Origin: Gibbula magus | Taxonomy: Eukaryota; Mollusca; Gastropoda; Trochida; Trochidae | NCBI GenBank assembly: GCA_936450465.1 | Contig: OW388294.1 | Coordinates: forward strand, 68,156,075 to 68,220,074 | Reading direction: 5' to 3' | Length of the DNA stretch: 64,000 nt | Part shown: positions 49,517-60,539 of the stretch, in pieces | Position numbering within the stretch: the stretch's first letter is position 1 | How the letters are laid out: each line of letters begins with the position of its first letter | Made by a program: the position numbers and the translations under genes | Notes under the pieces: generated by a model | Told to the model about the DNA's origin: nothing | What the model saw: only the letters and a program-made list of their open reading frames with translations | Databases searched by the model: none

Positions 49517-49548
49517 TTTTCACTGACGAGCAGGATTATAACGAACAT
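49517..49548 (-). CDS. Module B copy 1
   Basis: MFVIILLVSEK from ATG to donor GTAAGTAG, 32 nt, exit phase 2. In another frame the same stretch could be a terminal exon: after CAAG (acceptor at 49574-49577), VSKIKYLFDVRYNPARQ ends at TGA (49520-49522), and it would accept the phase-0 exit of the transmembrane exon at 50040. The two readings exclude each other. Confidence 0.3.
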
Positions 49549-50039
49549 CAAATAGATATTTAATTTTAGAGACCTTGCATCATCATTATATTCTTGTGTC
49601 ATTTAGACAAAACGATGACCTTGTTTTCAAATAATAATTTGGAATGTTTTGATATTTTTGTGGCACTGAAATAACCTGATTCACCCTGGTCATGTTCCCG
49701 TCTATCAGGGATTTGACGTCCAAAAAAATCTGTGATTTTCTGAAATTTAAATTATAACATCGATGGTTGAAATTGGTTTCAATTGGTCTTTATGTATCAT
49801 TTGTGTGTGAAGATTTATAGCCATACCATCTCATCAACATAGAGCAATTATTGAAAACATTAATATTGAGCACGAGTGAAACTTTCGGGACTAAAGCGTT
49901 ACATATAAATCAATATTTACATGTATTTTAAATCAATAAATTGGAAAAAAGTAACAAAATGAAACTGTTTAACACATGTGCGTGATGTTTACGTCAATCA
50001 CAATGTAAAGGTTTGTATTCCTATTTCACACATATTTAC

Positions 50040-50131
50040 CTTTTTTATCCTTTTTCGAAATACGACCACAGTTACAACTAAACTTAAAATCACAAGACAC
50101 GAAACTGCAACTCCAATGATCTTGCCAGTAT
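50040..50131 (-). CDS. EGF-like receptor (minus strand), transmembrane exon 4
   Basis: 92 nt between acceptor CTATTTTAG and donor GTAAATATG. It enters in phase 1 and leaves in phase 0. It encodes a short NTGK lead, one hydrophobic helix of 21 residues (starting IIGVAVSCLV, about residues 333-353 of the assembled protein) and the basic stop-transfer RKRIKK. The protein is thus type I, single pass. If the donor is not used, the frame runs on to TGA at 49998-50000 (tail VNMCEIGIQTFTL), giving a short cytoplasmic tail like that of the + strand paralogue. Either ending is possible. Confidence 0.8.
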
Positions 50132-50424
50132 CTAAAATAGCAAATGAATATATGTACATCCATTTTCTGAAAACGAAATATACACTGGTAAAAAATAATT
50201 AGGGTTATTTGAAATTTTGAAATTATAAATAATGATGTAGTGTATTTACTGCTTGACATACTAATGAAATATTAATCATAATACATCTTAACATCCCTCA
50301 CTTATTTTGTCCAGTAGACAATAGTATAATACTATTATGATACATTATGAATTAACAATAGCAGTTCTCTTGACAGATGCGAATTTTGATGATACTACTT
50401 TGGATATTTAAATAGAAAACTTAC

Positions 50425-51144
50425 TTCCAGGTGCAATTGTTGACGAGATCTCATTTGAAGTGACACATGTACCTGAGCTTTGGTTGCATTTAGTGCAATA
50501 TATTTCACAAGCGTGTTCACACTTAGGCCCATGATATCCATCCTTACATCCGTAAACACAGTTAAACGCTGCCCCATTGACTTTGTCACATAGAGCCTCA
50601 TTTAATGGGGAGCAGTTTTCAGGGCATGGTATCCTACACGTCTTACCAAAAACACATCCTGCCGTGCAGGTACCATTCCTAAAACATCTCCCATCGACAC
50701 AGTTAGGATCGCAATGTTTGTCACAGTCATGTCCATGATACGTTTCACTGCAGTCTACACAGTAGCCATTGACCTGATTACATTTACCATTCTTACAGGA
50801 TTCACTACAAGATCTGTTACACAAATTACCATATTTCCCTGCCGGGCATCCAGCAGAACATTTAACAACACCAGCACGTTCCGTGCATACTGGAACACCA
50901 CCCACTCCTTTATTACAACTCTCAGGGCACTTTTTGTTGCATATTTCACCATAGTAGCCCGAGCTGCATAAACAAATGCAATCTTTGCTCTCTGGTTGAT
51001 GCACAGTTTCACAATACTCACAGAACGTCTCGCAATTATCTCCCCTGTACTTAGAGTCACAACATCTGCATTTATCAGTATGTAGACTGTCTCTCTCCAG
51101 ATATTTATCGCTGGTTCGTTTCCTCAATGGTTCGGACACATGCT
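50425..51144 (-). CDS. EGF-like receptor (minus strand), main ectodomain exon 3
   Basis: A 720-nt exon (240 codons, about residues 89-328), with acceptor 'ctgttttcatttcag' and donor GTAAGTTTTC, both phase 1. It holds a run of EGF-like / laminin-EGF-like units recognisable by C-x-x-G-Y/F-x-G-x-x-C blocks: CLCSSGYYGEIC, CSAGCPAGKYGNLC, CVDCSETYHGHDC, CTAGCVFGKTC and CVYGCKDGYHGPKC. This architecture is that of scavenger receptor class F and MEGF10-type proteins, which bind modified lipoproteins, apoptotic cells or microbes; the ligand here is unknown. The last residues form a short Ser/Thr stalk. All units in one exon contrasts with the usual split EGF exons of vertebrate relatives. Confidence 0.9.
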
Positions 51145-51488
51145 CTGAAATGAAAACAGTTAAGGAACTCATCAGCTCACTTGTGACAGAGTATGATACA
51201 TTGACACGGGAGGATATACTTCACACAGTAGGAAAAGCTTAATAATAAAAGTCATTGAGTTTATTTTGTAAGATAGATTTGCCATTGGTTAAAATTGAAA
51301 CATAACATATGTCCATGATATTCTCTTACAATCAAACTAGAATAGTTAGTAAACATGAAGTATCATACCATTTGTGCAAACACAGTGAGACTGAGCGTTA
51401 TGCACAAATTTGAGTTCTGAAGACGTCTGATACAATTTCAAATAAATAATTATTCAACAACCAAATGTATTCAGTAATATATATATAA

Positions 51489-53210
51489 ATAAAATGTTCA
51501 AAGAAATTACGATGATTTAATCAGATTCACAAGCATGCTTTCGACCATTACGGGTCTCATCAGGTGAATGACGTTGAGTCGGTTGATGCGTCATAAAGTG
51601 TAATTATGACGTCACATTACATAGCAAAGATACATTCATAGATACAATGCATAGAAATAGATGTACATTGAGAATGACATTACATTTTAGAATTGAGTCT
51701 TGGCTTATATTTATTAATAAACAATAATTCTTTTTCTGCCAAGCAATCAGATTCTGTTGAATCAACTTTGTATATCGGAAAAACAGAATATTTATTTTTT
51801 CCACATAGTTCAAGATGCGCACTAAGAGGGATAGTACGATTGTTTTTTTTGTTTAATTTGAGAACGATGAAGATTCATTCTTCTTTTTAATTTCAATTCT
51901 GTTTTCCCGATGTATATTTCTTGACATCCATGACAAACAATCATATAAACAACATTTTTTGAATCACATGTCATATTTCTTTTTACAAAAAATATTTTAT
52001 TTGGTGGGATACTAACCGATGTGCCCTCAATCAAAATGTTACATGTCGCGCATCGTTTATCACCACATTTTCTAACCTGGGGGGTATCCGTATTAGAATC
52101 ATATCTAGACTTTGTCAGTAATTTCCTTAGATTTTGGGGCTGTCTTTGACTATTGATAATACGGTAATTTTTCATTATGCGTTGCATCCTTTGGCTTTGC
52201 TGTAAAACCGGTATATGCTGATTAATTAAGCTCATTGCGTTGATGTGATTCGGATTAAAAGTAGTTATTAATGGGAGACAACTCTTCTCTGCAATGTCAG
52301 CCTGACTGGTTCCCAGGATGGAAGCGTTTGCGCTATTGTGGGATGGAGAACTGTCTAAAGGATGATTACTATTAGCTGATTCTCTGAGTTTGTTTTGATC
52401 CAGACTCAATGCCCTACTTATACCGTCATTTATCAAATGAATAGGGTACTTTTGACTTTCTAAAAATAGCTTTAATTCATTAAGGCGTTTTTCTTTTATG
52501 TCATTTTCCGACACTATAGTGCAAATTCTCCTAGCTAAAGAGTATGGGATATTTCGTTTTGGGTGTCGGGGATGGCATGATCTAAAATCCAAATATTGAT
52601 GTGTATCCGTACTTTTGTAAAAAATATCTGTGTTTATAATGCCTTCAGAATTTAATTTCACTTTTACATCCAGGAAATTCAGTTCACTTTTACTCTTCTC
52701 CATAGTAAAATGAATTGATGAATTTAGAGAGTTTAGAATTTTGTGAATTTCTTCTAAAGTTTCATCCGAACAATCTAATATGGCAAAACAATCATCTGAA
52801 AATCTTTTCCACATATTTTCTACGTGTTCTTTTGTTTCCTCTCCAAGTTTATTTCCTACTTGGAAACAAAAGAACACGTAGAAAATATGTGGAAAATATG
52901 TGGAAAAGAAAGAAAATTTCCGATATACAAAGTTGATTCAACAGAATCTGATTGCTTGGCAGAAAAAGAAATATTGTTTATTAATAAATATAAGCCAAGA
53001 CTCAATTCTAAAATGTAATGTCATTCTCAATGTACATCTATTTCTATGCATTGTATCTATGAATGTATCTATGCAATGTATTGTGACGTCATAATTACAC
53101 TTTATGACGCATCAACCGACTCAACGTCATTCACCTGATGAGACCCGTAATGGTCGAAAGCATGCTTGTGAATCTGATTAAATCATCGTAATTTCTTTGA
53201 ACATTTTATT
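51489..53210 (-). mobile_element. Penelope-like retroelement with inverted partial copy (foldback)
   Basis: The ends are an inverted repeat of about 300 bp: 51489-51800 pairs with about 52905-53210 (shared 'aaaatgttcaaagaaattac', 'cattacgggtctcatcagg'). The right arm is a 5'-truncated inverted copy of the element's 3' part. At the join a tight hairpin (arms about 52811-52841 and 52861-52891) marks the head-to-head junction. The arrangement, a truncated body with an adjoining inverted fragment, is known for Penelope-like elements. It lies in intron 2 of the EGF-like receptor gene. Confidence 0.85.
51822..52877 (-). pseudogene. Penelope-like RT-GIY-YIG protein, 5'-truncated and frameshifted
   Basis: 351 codons. 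The N-terminus starts within the RT palm at the catalytic block WKRFSDDCFAI (family consensus W-x-R-Y-x-D-D). Then LNFLDVKV and the HPRHPKRNIPYSLARR thumb region follow. A zinc-type CGDKRCATCNIL precedes GIY-YIG (VVYMIVCHGC, IYIGKTELKLKRR). The frame stops at 51822 after an A-run. The last part of the nuclease (FPIYKVDSTESDCLAEKE, LFINKYKPRLN) continues in another frame to about 51690. Upstream RT motifs are absent, so it is inactive. There is no ATG at the open end. Confidence 0.85.
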
Positions 53211-53255
53211 TTTTCTATATGAGACCTGGGAGTTGGAAGATGTTTTAAACTGTTT

Positions 53256-53258
<3 letters not shown>

Positions 53259-53333
<75 letters not shown>
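53259..53333. repeat. (TA)n microsatellite, ~75 bp
   Basis: TA run about 50 bp beyond the right end of the Penelope-like element. A short TA run (51477-51487) borders its other end. Confidence 0.97.
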
Positions 53334-53337
<4 letters not shown>

Positions 53338-53648
53338 GTGCTGTTGCCCAGTTCATGGACCAAGTGACACCTATCTCTTTGCCTAATGTGATCGTAATTT
53401 ATGTTTTAACTATTACCAAAGGGGCGTTTTGCAAATGTGTCTAGGGCTGTGACTTACGGTACTTCAAATGTGATAAATACTGCTTTTTAGAAATACATCG
53501 GTGAACATATCTGACATACACCATAATGAATCGTTATCTTATGAATTATGAACTAAATAAAAGTGTCTCTAATCAAGTTTTCCTGACGGCGATAATATAT
53601 CATATTACTGGTTTTCTTTAAATTAATTTTGCTTTGTGAGGAACTTAC

Positions 53649-53876
53649 TATTGATCAGAGCATCCGATCTTAAGTTTCCACCCGTAACGCATGCTCCGTC
53701 GTCTTGGTTACAGGTGGAATATGTACATGATTGGTTGCATGATTTGTTGCAGTCGTTGCCATACCAACCAAGGTTACATCCGTTTTCACATGGTAATGTT
53801 TGACAGATATGTTGAGATGTTTGTAGACAATTGTTTGAACAGGGAAGTGGAACAGAATCAGACTCCAGAACCAAAC
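53649..53876 (-). CDS. EGF-like receptor (minus strand), exon 2
   Basis: 228 nt between acceptor TTTTCTCTGCACAG and donor GTAAGTTCC, phase 1 at both ends, about residues 13-88. It encodes the end of the signal peptide and the first cysteine-rich module: VPLPCSNNCLQTSQHIC, ENGCNLGWYGNDC and CNQSCTYSTCNQDDGAC. The CNLGWYGNDC block is a typical EGF-like core. It joins in frame to exons 1 and 3. Confidence 0.87.
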
Positions 53877-54269
53877 CTGTGCAGAGAAAAACATTAAGAT
53901 AATGCAGGCTTTGAGTAATTGAATAATTATAATAAGTCGCATTTACTAAAATGATGTATGATATCAATTAACTTTTAAATCATATTTATGTAATGCATTC
54001 TCAGTCATAGATGTATTTCATGTTTTACATTTATTTTAATGCGAATGATTTTGGAAAAAAAAACTATCCATCAGAATAGTTGTTTAACCTTTGTTTTTAA
54101 GACGTTATATTTGCATTTACAAATAGAAAAATAAGGGAGATAAATATATATTAGTATATAAAGTAATGAATATAAGATAAATAAAACTTCAAACAGTATG
54201 TTGTTATTTCGGCAAGTACTTATTAACAGTAAAAAAAAAATATCAGTCAAATTTATCACTTTATCAGTC

Positions 54270-54620
54270 AATTAAGTGGGGTTTTAACTTTAAAGTGTTT
54301 ACGCCCCTGGACATTCTGTAGTTGGATCATATACATTAAAGTTGAACAGAAAATATCTGAGTTGTATTCAAATCGTTTTAGCTGCATTATCCTGTATAAA
54401 TAGAGTACTAAAGCCTTTAACTTATCTGTGTGTGGGCCTGTTGGGTGACGTTTACATGATATGACTATAACAACAGCATATCTCTCTAACGTTAGGACGA
54501 CCAACATACGACATTGCGTAACATAGCACAGCAAACAAGATAATACATCCACATTATACATCTACCATAACAATTAAAAACTCTGAGTTTGATGGCCAAG
54601 GACAACCAATATGTGACTTA
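54270..54620 (-). other. Intron 1 part of the EGF-like receptor gene
   Basis: Intron between exons 1 and 2 (53877-54621). A 97-codon frame on the minus strand crosses it but runs through the exon 1 donor region and has no domain. Treated as non-coding. Confidence 0.5.
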
Positions 54621-54621
54621 C

Positions 54622-54658
54622 CGATAAATATTAGAACGATGTACTTTGTCATTTCCAT
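54622..54658 (-). CDS. EGF-like receptor (minus strand), signal-peptide exon 1
   Basis: ATG at 54658 opens MEMTKYIVLIFI and ends in phase 1 at donor GTAAGTCAC. Joined to exon 2 it gives a standard signal peptide (Lys, then hydrophobic IVLIFIGLVL, then polar ESDSV). Upstream is 'gtgtttacag', so a spliced 5' untranslated exon is possible. With exons 2-4 the assembled product has 359 residues before any tail exon. Confidence 0.8.
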
Positions 54659-54659
54659 C

Positions 54660-56160
54660 TGTAAACACATATGAATACTTACATGAGCAATGTAACTTTG
54701 ACGATGTAACGAACTTTGAAATAGCTAGCGAATATCGACCAGGCAACACAACATGAGATATAGAACATTCAAATATAACTACAACGTAAATCGCATGTCA
54801 GATCCGTTCACAACAATTATTACACAAAAACAAAAACATTTAACTCCATATTACTTAATCGTTTAAATTTACAAACGTTTGTTTTTAAATGAAGTTATGT
54901 CGTATCAGTAGGCAGTCTGTATGACTCACCTTACCCGAATTACTTCCTTGTAGTATGCACGGGTTGTACAGATTGCTAATTGTATGTGAATTATCTCTCA
55001 GTTTGTGATAAGAGGCCAGACGAGCTGCAGGTTAAAACTCGCACCGATAGTTGAATGGGTGTAAATCGAACAGTGCATTACACTTTGTATCCTTAATAGC
55101 GCTGGTTAATGTTATCTCGCAATAGCAAATCCGTTGAGCGACCTGATTGGTCCATTTGCACTGAACACCTCATCATTTCACTAAGAGTGAAATATGCAAT
55201 TATCTTTTTATTGCAAACTTACCATATCTATTACAAGGATTATTCATTTTCGCTCTATTTTCAATATTATGTTTCAATGTACCGCACTTCATGATTGGGA
55301 AACGTGACATGTATCCATCCTATATTAGCCAAAAGTCATTATTATCATACTTTCAACTTATCTCTGATAATCTTCCAAATAATACAAGTTTCATCCACAA
55401 GAATGAAAACTGACAAAAGTGATACAAATACCCGATAGGATCTATAAGCGAAATTCCAGAATCCCAAAAAATATATATCTGGGTTACTGATTGAAGAATT
55501 TTTCTTTTTATGAAATTCTATCAAATCATAATTTTCATTTGAATTGTTCAACCTCGAATTTGTCCTTCAAAATATTAAGAGAAAGTTGTGACCCAGGCTG
55601 CAAATATAAATGTGTATTTGGACGGGAAATGATACATGATAGAGTACTTAAAGTTCATTTGTACTAAACCAAACCAAATAAAGATATTGTCAAATGCAAT
55701 TTCTGTTTATTGATATTTATTTAAAAGCTTAATAAAGATGAAGATTCTCTGTATAAGGATGAGCATAATACAACTGTTAAAGGCCTTAGGTATTTTGACT
55801 ATTTTCTACATGGTTTATCATATAATGGACAGACATGTAAGAAAATGGCATTCATTTTCTTATTTGTTCTAAAAATGAAACCGAGATTTGTTCTCTATTC
55901 AATGCTGTCTTCACTCAAGTGTATGTACTAGAACGTTGTCTTAACTCTGTTCTGTAGATATGTATGACTTGTTGTAATTATCTGATGTAACTGTTTTATG
56001 TATATTGATCTTCGGATCTATATCTGGAGGAAATAAAGAGATGCATTCATTCATTCATTCAACAACGTTCCTGAGTATGTGGGGGTATAGCAAGGTTGGA
56101 TACATTCATATAATTTAGAATGTTAACAATTGTGAGAAAACTAAGTCATGGTTATTAATA
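54660..56160. other. Upstream region of the EGF-like receptor gene and intergenic DNA
   Basis: Presumably holds the promoter of the minus-strand receptor. No TATA box with convincing spacing was chosen. A (CATT)n run is at 56043-56059. Confidence 0.4.
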
Positions 56161-56171
56161 TAGGATATTAA

Positions 56172-56657
56172 GGCGATGTAGCAAATTTTGATTTCTCATT
56201 TTTTTCCATTTAATATTCACGTTTATACAATACATTGTTACGTTAGAGGGTAAAACATCTCATTATACTACCCGATAAAAGGGTTATCCGTACTGGGATA
56301 AAATTGTGCGACGTATAAAGCGATATTTGTGTGGAACTTTTCAGTAGATGTGTAGGTCTCATGCTAATTTGAGAGTTCAGACAGCAAGATGAATGACCAT
56401 TCCATCGCGGTGCCAACATTTAAATTTTACTCTGGGTAATTAGATATCGCTACATCAGTCAGATCCTTTGAACTACCTTCAACCGGCCATTTTATTGTGA
56501 ACACATTGAAATGGCCACTCGAAGGGAAATGGACCATGTAGGTTCATTTTTAGAAGTCTCTTTATTGATCGAGGAGAATAATCAAGCCATTGGTAACACT
56601 TATTTACCTGTTTGTGAGCTCACTTTAATTCAGAAAGCACAACGTGCTACAGCGCTT
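56172..56657 (-). mobile_element. TTAA MITE, long family, intact ends
   Basis: TTAA at 56168-56171 and 56658-56661. Ends are 'ggcgatgtagcaaat' and 'aacgtgctacagcgcttt'. Orientation is opposite to the copy at 44330. The 60-codon frame inside is accidental. Confidence 0.8.
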
Positions 56658-56999
56658 TTAAAGTACATGAATACATTTTACAATGAGAATTAACAAAAAG
56701 CTCGAGTGGCCTTTACAATAAAGATTTGCAATACACACATGAGAGGGGTAAATTCTTTATTGATTTAAACAACACTGGCCAGTTTAATGCAGAGGCCTAT
56801 GGCGTTGTCCAGCAGGTGGATATAACCAATTGCAGTTTGCTTAACAGTCTCAGGACACATCTCAATGCATTCTATATGAATCAATCCAATGAATATCCCT
56901 TGATACAGACAACAAACTAGCCCAACTCGGGTATAAAGTGGATGTGTAACTCGCCTACGCTCTTCCGCTAAACTGACGAGCAATGGTATTTGTACTGTT

Positions 57000-57306
57000 T
57001 ACGTCACGTGTCTCTAACATGTCACCTTATATTCCAAGAACTTTAGGAATTTACCGCATTTTGGTAGACTGACCGAAAACAACGTCATTATAGCATTATG
57101 ATCTAATGCTACTTGTCGTTCCACAAACACGACTGAAATCATTCGGGCATAGATCTTTCACTTTCGCTGCATCAACGCTCTGGAATCAACTTCCATTGCA
57201 AATCAAACAAGTCCCTACTCTTGACATGTTTAAATTAGAAAATACTTTTCAGAAAATGCTATCCTGCTTAATGTATATTTCTTGTAGCGCTGTGAGTAAA
57301 CACTGA
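57000..57306 (+). pseudogene. 3' fragment of a CR1/Jockey-like retrotransposon
   Basis: The frame 57106-57306 reads VVPQTRLKSFGHRSFTFAAS, TLWNQLPLQIK and QVPTLDMFKLENTF. This is the familiar last ~50 residues of non-LTR ORF2 proteins ('R.K.FG.RSFS.AAP.LWN.LP..I'). The preceding RT is absent, as expected from 5' truncation. It stops at TGA (57304-57306). Confidence 0.8.
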
Positions 57307-57309
57307 GTG

Positions 57310-58720
57310 ACTGGATACTGGCGCATGACAACTGGACTTAATATTATTATCATTAAAATAATCGTTTACTTACTCAATGTGTGCGCAAGCATCTTGACTC
57401 TTAGTTTCCCCCGGATGCACAGTCTGTGGCGCGCTGGTACTTCAAGGAAGGGAGGTAACCTGGTCTAGGGTCTTGAATTGCCGATTTTCTACCGTTGTCT
57501 GACAGGATCATAATCGTTCCATGCATTTTGTTAGAAATAACCAATACCATCGCATTTTAATGCATGTTTATTTCAATTAAAATACAATGAACATCCAAAA
57601 CTATTATAATCAACACATTAACGATATTATTTACACATAGAAAGAACATGTAATAATTATGCTGGTATGTACATGTAACTCATCATTGAATAATATTTCC
57701 TTGTTTCCCAGTCAAAATGAATCTCAAATGCAGTGTAAGCGAACATGAAGTTTTTGCTAAAGGCAGTGAATACAAGATATTCCGTATTTCATGCAAAAAG
57801 CAACGCAAAATAGTACATGACAGACTTCTTCAATAAGGATTGTATATCGTACATTAATCACTGCCAGGATAAACTATTTGAAATGCCAGTGAACTCTTCT
57901 CAATTCTTGAAATTGCCGCCAAATTGTGTCGTAAGGGCCTAAATGAAGATGTTGAAATTGTAGGTGCAAAATACATTGAGCCAACCTTTTTGATACAGTT
58001 GATATTGAGGAATGATTACGACATTGCCATCAACCTCTGTTGCAATTTCTTCTTTTTCTCATCGGTAGTGAACTTCACCATTTTCACACGGAGTTATCTT
58101 CAAAGTGCCTTGTCATTCTGTAATCTACCTTTGAAAACATGTTTTTTAGTAAACCATTCATTGTATTGCACCCCTTTTGAATTTGTTAACAGTTTAATAT
58201 CGTACTTTGTATCAGCACATACATAGAAAATAGCACTTCACCCCCTGTGGTTCTTATACCACCTTGCAAAAGTGCATAGACAGGGGTACTAATGTTCCAA
58301 ACACTATTCCCGTAACAGGCATATTTACCAACTATGTGGCTATCCACAAGCGATTCCACAATGTTCAATCTTAGGTACACCTGTCCCCATTTCGTTGGCT
58401 ACATAAACAAGTTACATATAATCCTACCAGGTTAGATGCTATATATAATACTCGTTAAGAGTTGTTCTATAGGAGTAGTCATACTATTGTGTTTATACAT
58501 TACGTAAAATCAGAACAATGCTTTATTTTTCCAACCAACAAAGCTTTTGTGATACTAAAACATATATAGAGTAGAATAGATAGAATATCCACAGGGTAAG
58601 AAATTTTGACTCATTAGACTGATAACCCTTTTTTTTATTCAAGGTTTTACTTCTAATAAGCTTTATGATTATGCGCTGTTCTTTGTTTAATTGTCAAATT
58701 CAATGTCACATAATATACAT
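57310..58720. other. Intergenic, nothing firmly recognised
   Basis: A 100-codon + frame (57924-58226) has no domain. On the minus strand the stretch 58090-57950 has a short plausible frame (EVDGNVVIIPQYQLYQKGW) and a TTTATT (AATAAA on the minus strand) near 57567, which could mean an untranslated region or decayed exon of an unseen gene. The evidence is too thin to call. Confidence 0.3.
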
Positions 58721-58734
58721 GTAACCCATAATAG

Positions 58735-60500
58735 TATGCTTCACAGGGGTTACAACCTTAAAAACCTATTTTCATCTTCTACTCCAGTACAAAAAGGTCT
58801 AGAAAACTGAAAAGTTTTGTGCAGACTCCTTGACCAATTGGGTCACATGGATCACAACCTTAAAGTCTATGTTCATAATTTGTTTTCCAGTTCCCAAAGG
58901 TCTAGAGAGCTGAAAAGTTGTGTGCAGACTCCATGGCCAATAGGGATTCGAAATTGAAGATTTCGTGACCCCGTGATCTTAAATAGGTATTTTCATCTTC
59001 TTCTCCAGGTTCAAAAGGTCTAGAGAGCTGAAAAGGTTTGTGTAGACTCCATGGCCAAAAGGGATTCTAAATTGTAGAATTTGAGACCCGTTGCCCAAAA
59101 TAAGGTCACAGGGGTCACAGCTTTAAAAAACCTATTTTCATCTTCTGCTCAAGTTCCAAAATGTCTAGAAAGCTTAAATATTGTGTGCAGGCTTTTTAAC
59201 AAGTGACCCCAAATGTGGGTAACAGGGGTCACGACCTACAAAAACTATTATCAAAGTTACCCCTCAGTTCCTCAATGACTGTGAACAGCTGCCCTGGCCC
59301 AAGCAAGCCTTGATATGCGTATTGACCTTCTAACCTATGGTACTGGGTGTCAGTTGTGTTATTGCAGAAGGAGGCAGCAAGTAGTAATGAGTGAGAGGTT
59401 AATTAGCTCAGCTAAATTGGGGAGTTTATTTGCAGAGTATGGCCGGGTAATCAAAGTTTTGAAGGGAAGGAGAGGATATGTTTAAGGCTTTCTGTTAGAG
59501 TTCTCTACTGATTGGCAAAATACCTTTAAGAATAGTAACTATAGAAAAGAAATATCATCATCAAATGTTTTATCATTTTGTGTCATGATATGGAAATTAT
59601 CTACACCATTTGAATTGGAAGAGTCACCTTCTCTTTAAGATCCATGCAGAAACTGTGTAGAAGTAATGCAAGTACACTGGAAAATGTTGGTGACAATGGA
59701 CAATACAAGGTCATGTCAAGTGATTGTACTTTATCTTGAGAAAAATAGAGCTCATTTGCTCTGTAGCTCATGAAGAGTTCATTGATTTATTATCTAAGGT
59801 TGAATATCTAAGTTATCTCAAGTAATACATTGTTAACAAGACCCCTGTGACCCGAATTTGGAGTCACAGGGTCACCAAATGCAACCTTAAAATTAAGAAT
59901 CACCTTTGTTTAAAGAGTCTCTACACAACATTTCACCTTTCTAGAGCTTTACATACTTGAGATAAAGATGAAAATAGGTTTTTAGGTCATGACCCGTGAC
60001 CTAGATTTGGGTCACAGGGTCACAGAATCTACAAATTAGAATCCCCATTGGCCAAGGAGTCTGCACACAATTTTTCAGCTCTCTAGACCTTTTGGAACTG
60101 GAGAAGAAGATGAAAATAGGTTTTTAACGATGTGACCCCTGTGACCCCATTTGGGGTCATGGGGTCACGAAATCTACAATTTAGAATTCCCATGGGCCAA
60201 GGAGTCTGCACACAACTTTTCAGCTCTCTGGACCTTTTGGAACTGGAGAAGAAGATGATAATAGGTTTCTAAGGATGTTACGCCTGTGACTCCATTTGGG
60301 GTCATGGGGTCACGAAATCTACAATTTAGAATCCCCATTGGCCAAGGAGTCAAAATGTCAGCTCTGTGGAGTCATTGGTTCTGGAGAAGAAGTCGAAAAA
60401 GCGAAAAGTTTACGGATGGACGGACGGATGGACGGACGCCGGACACCATGTCATGCCATAAGCCCATAGGGCCTTTCAGACCTGATGAGCTAAAAATGTC
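58735..60500. mobile_element. Large foldback element with inverted satellite arms
   Basis: The left half (58735-59260) has about four units of 100-145 bp with 'ttttcatcttct.ctccag', 'ggtctagagagctgaaaag' and 'gtcacaaccttaaa'. The right half (59830-60480) carries the same units inverted ('gagaagaagatgaaaatagg', 'cagctctctagaccttttgg'). The right end has 'ggacggacggatggacgg' and 'gccataagcccatagggcc', then 'tgatgagctaaa'. The left terminus is missing, but 63363-63540 shows what it looks like ('gctcatctgatgggcttatgg', 'gtccgtccgtccgtc'). Confidence 0.75.
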
Positions 60501-60539
60501 AGTCTTCAACATCAAACTCTGTTTTTTTAAAAAGTAAAG

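Noticed and set aside
50755..51060. 101-codon minus-strand frame
   Set aside because: Overlaps exon 3 of the EGF-like receptor in another frame; the cysteine pattern belongs to the longer frame.
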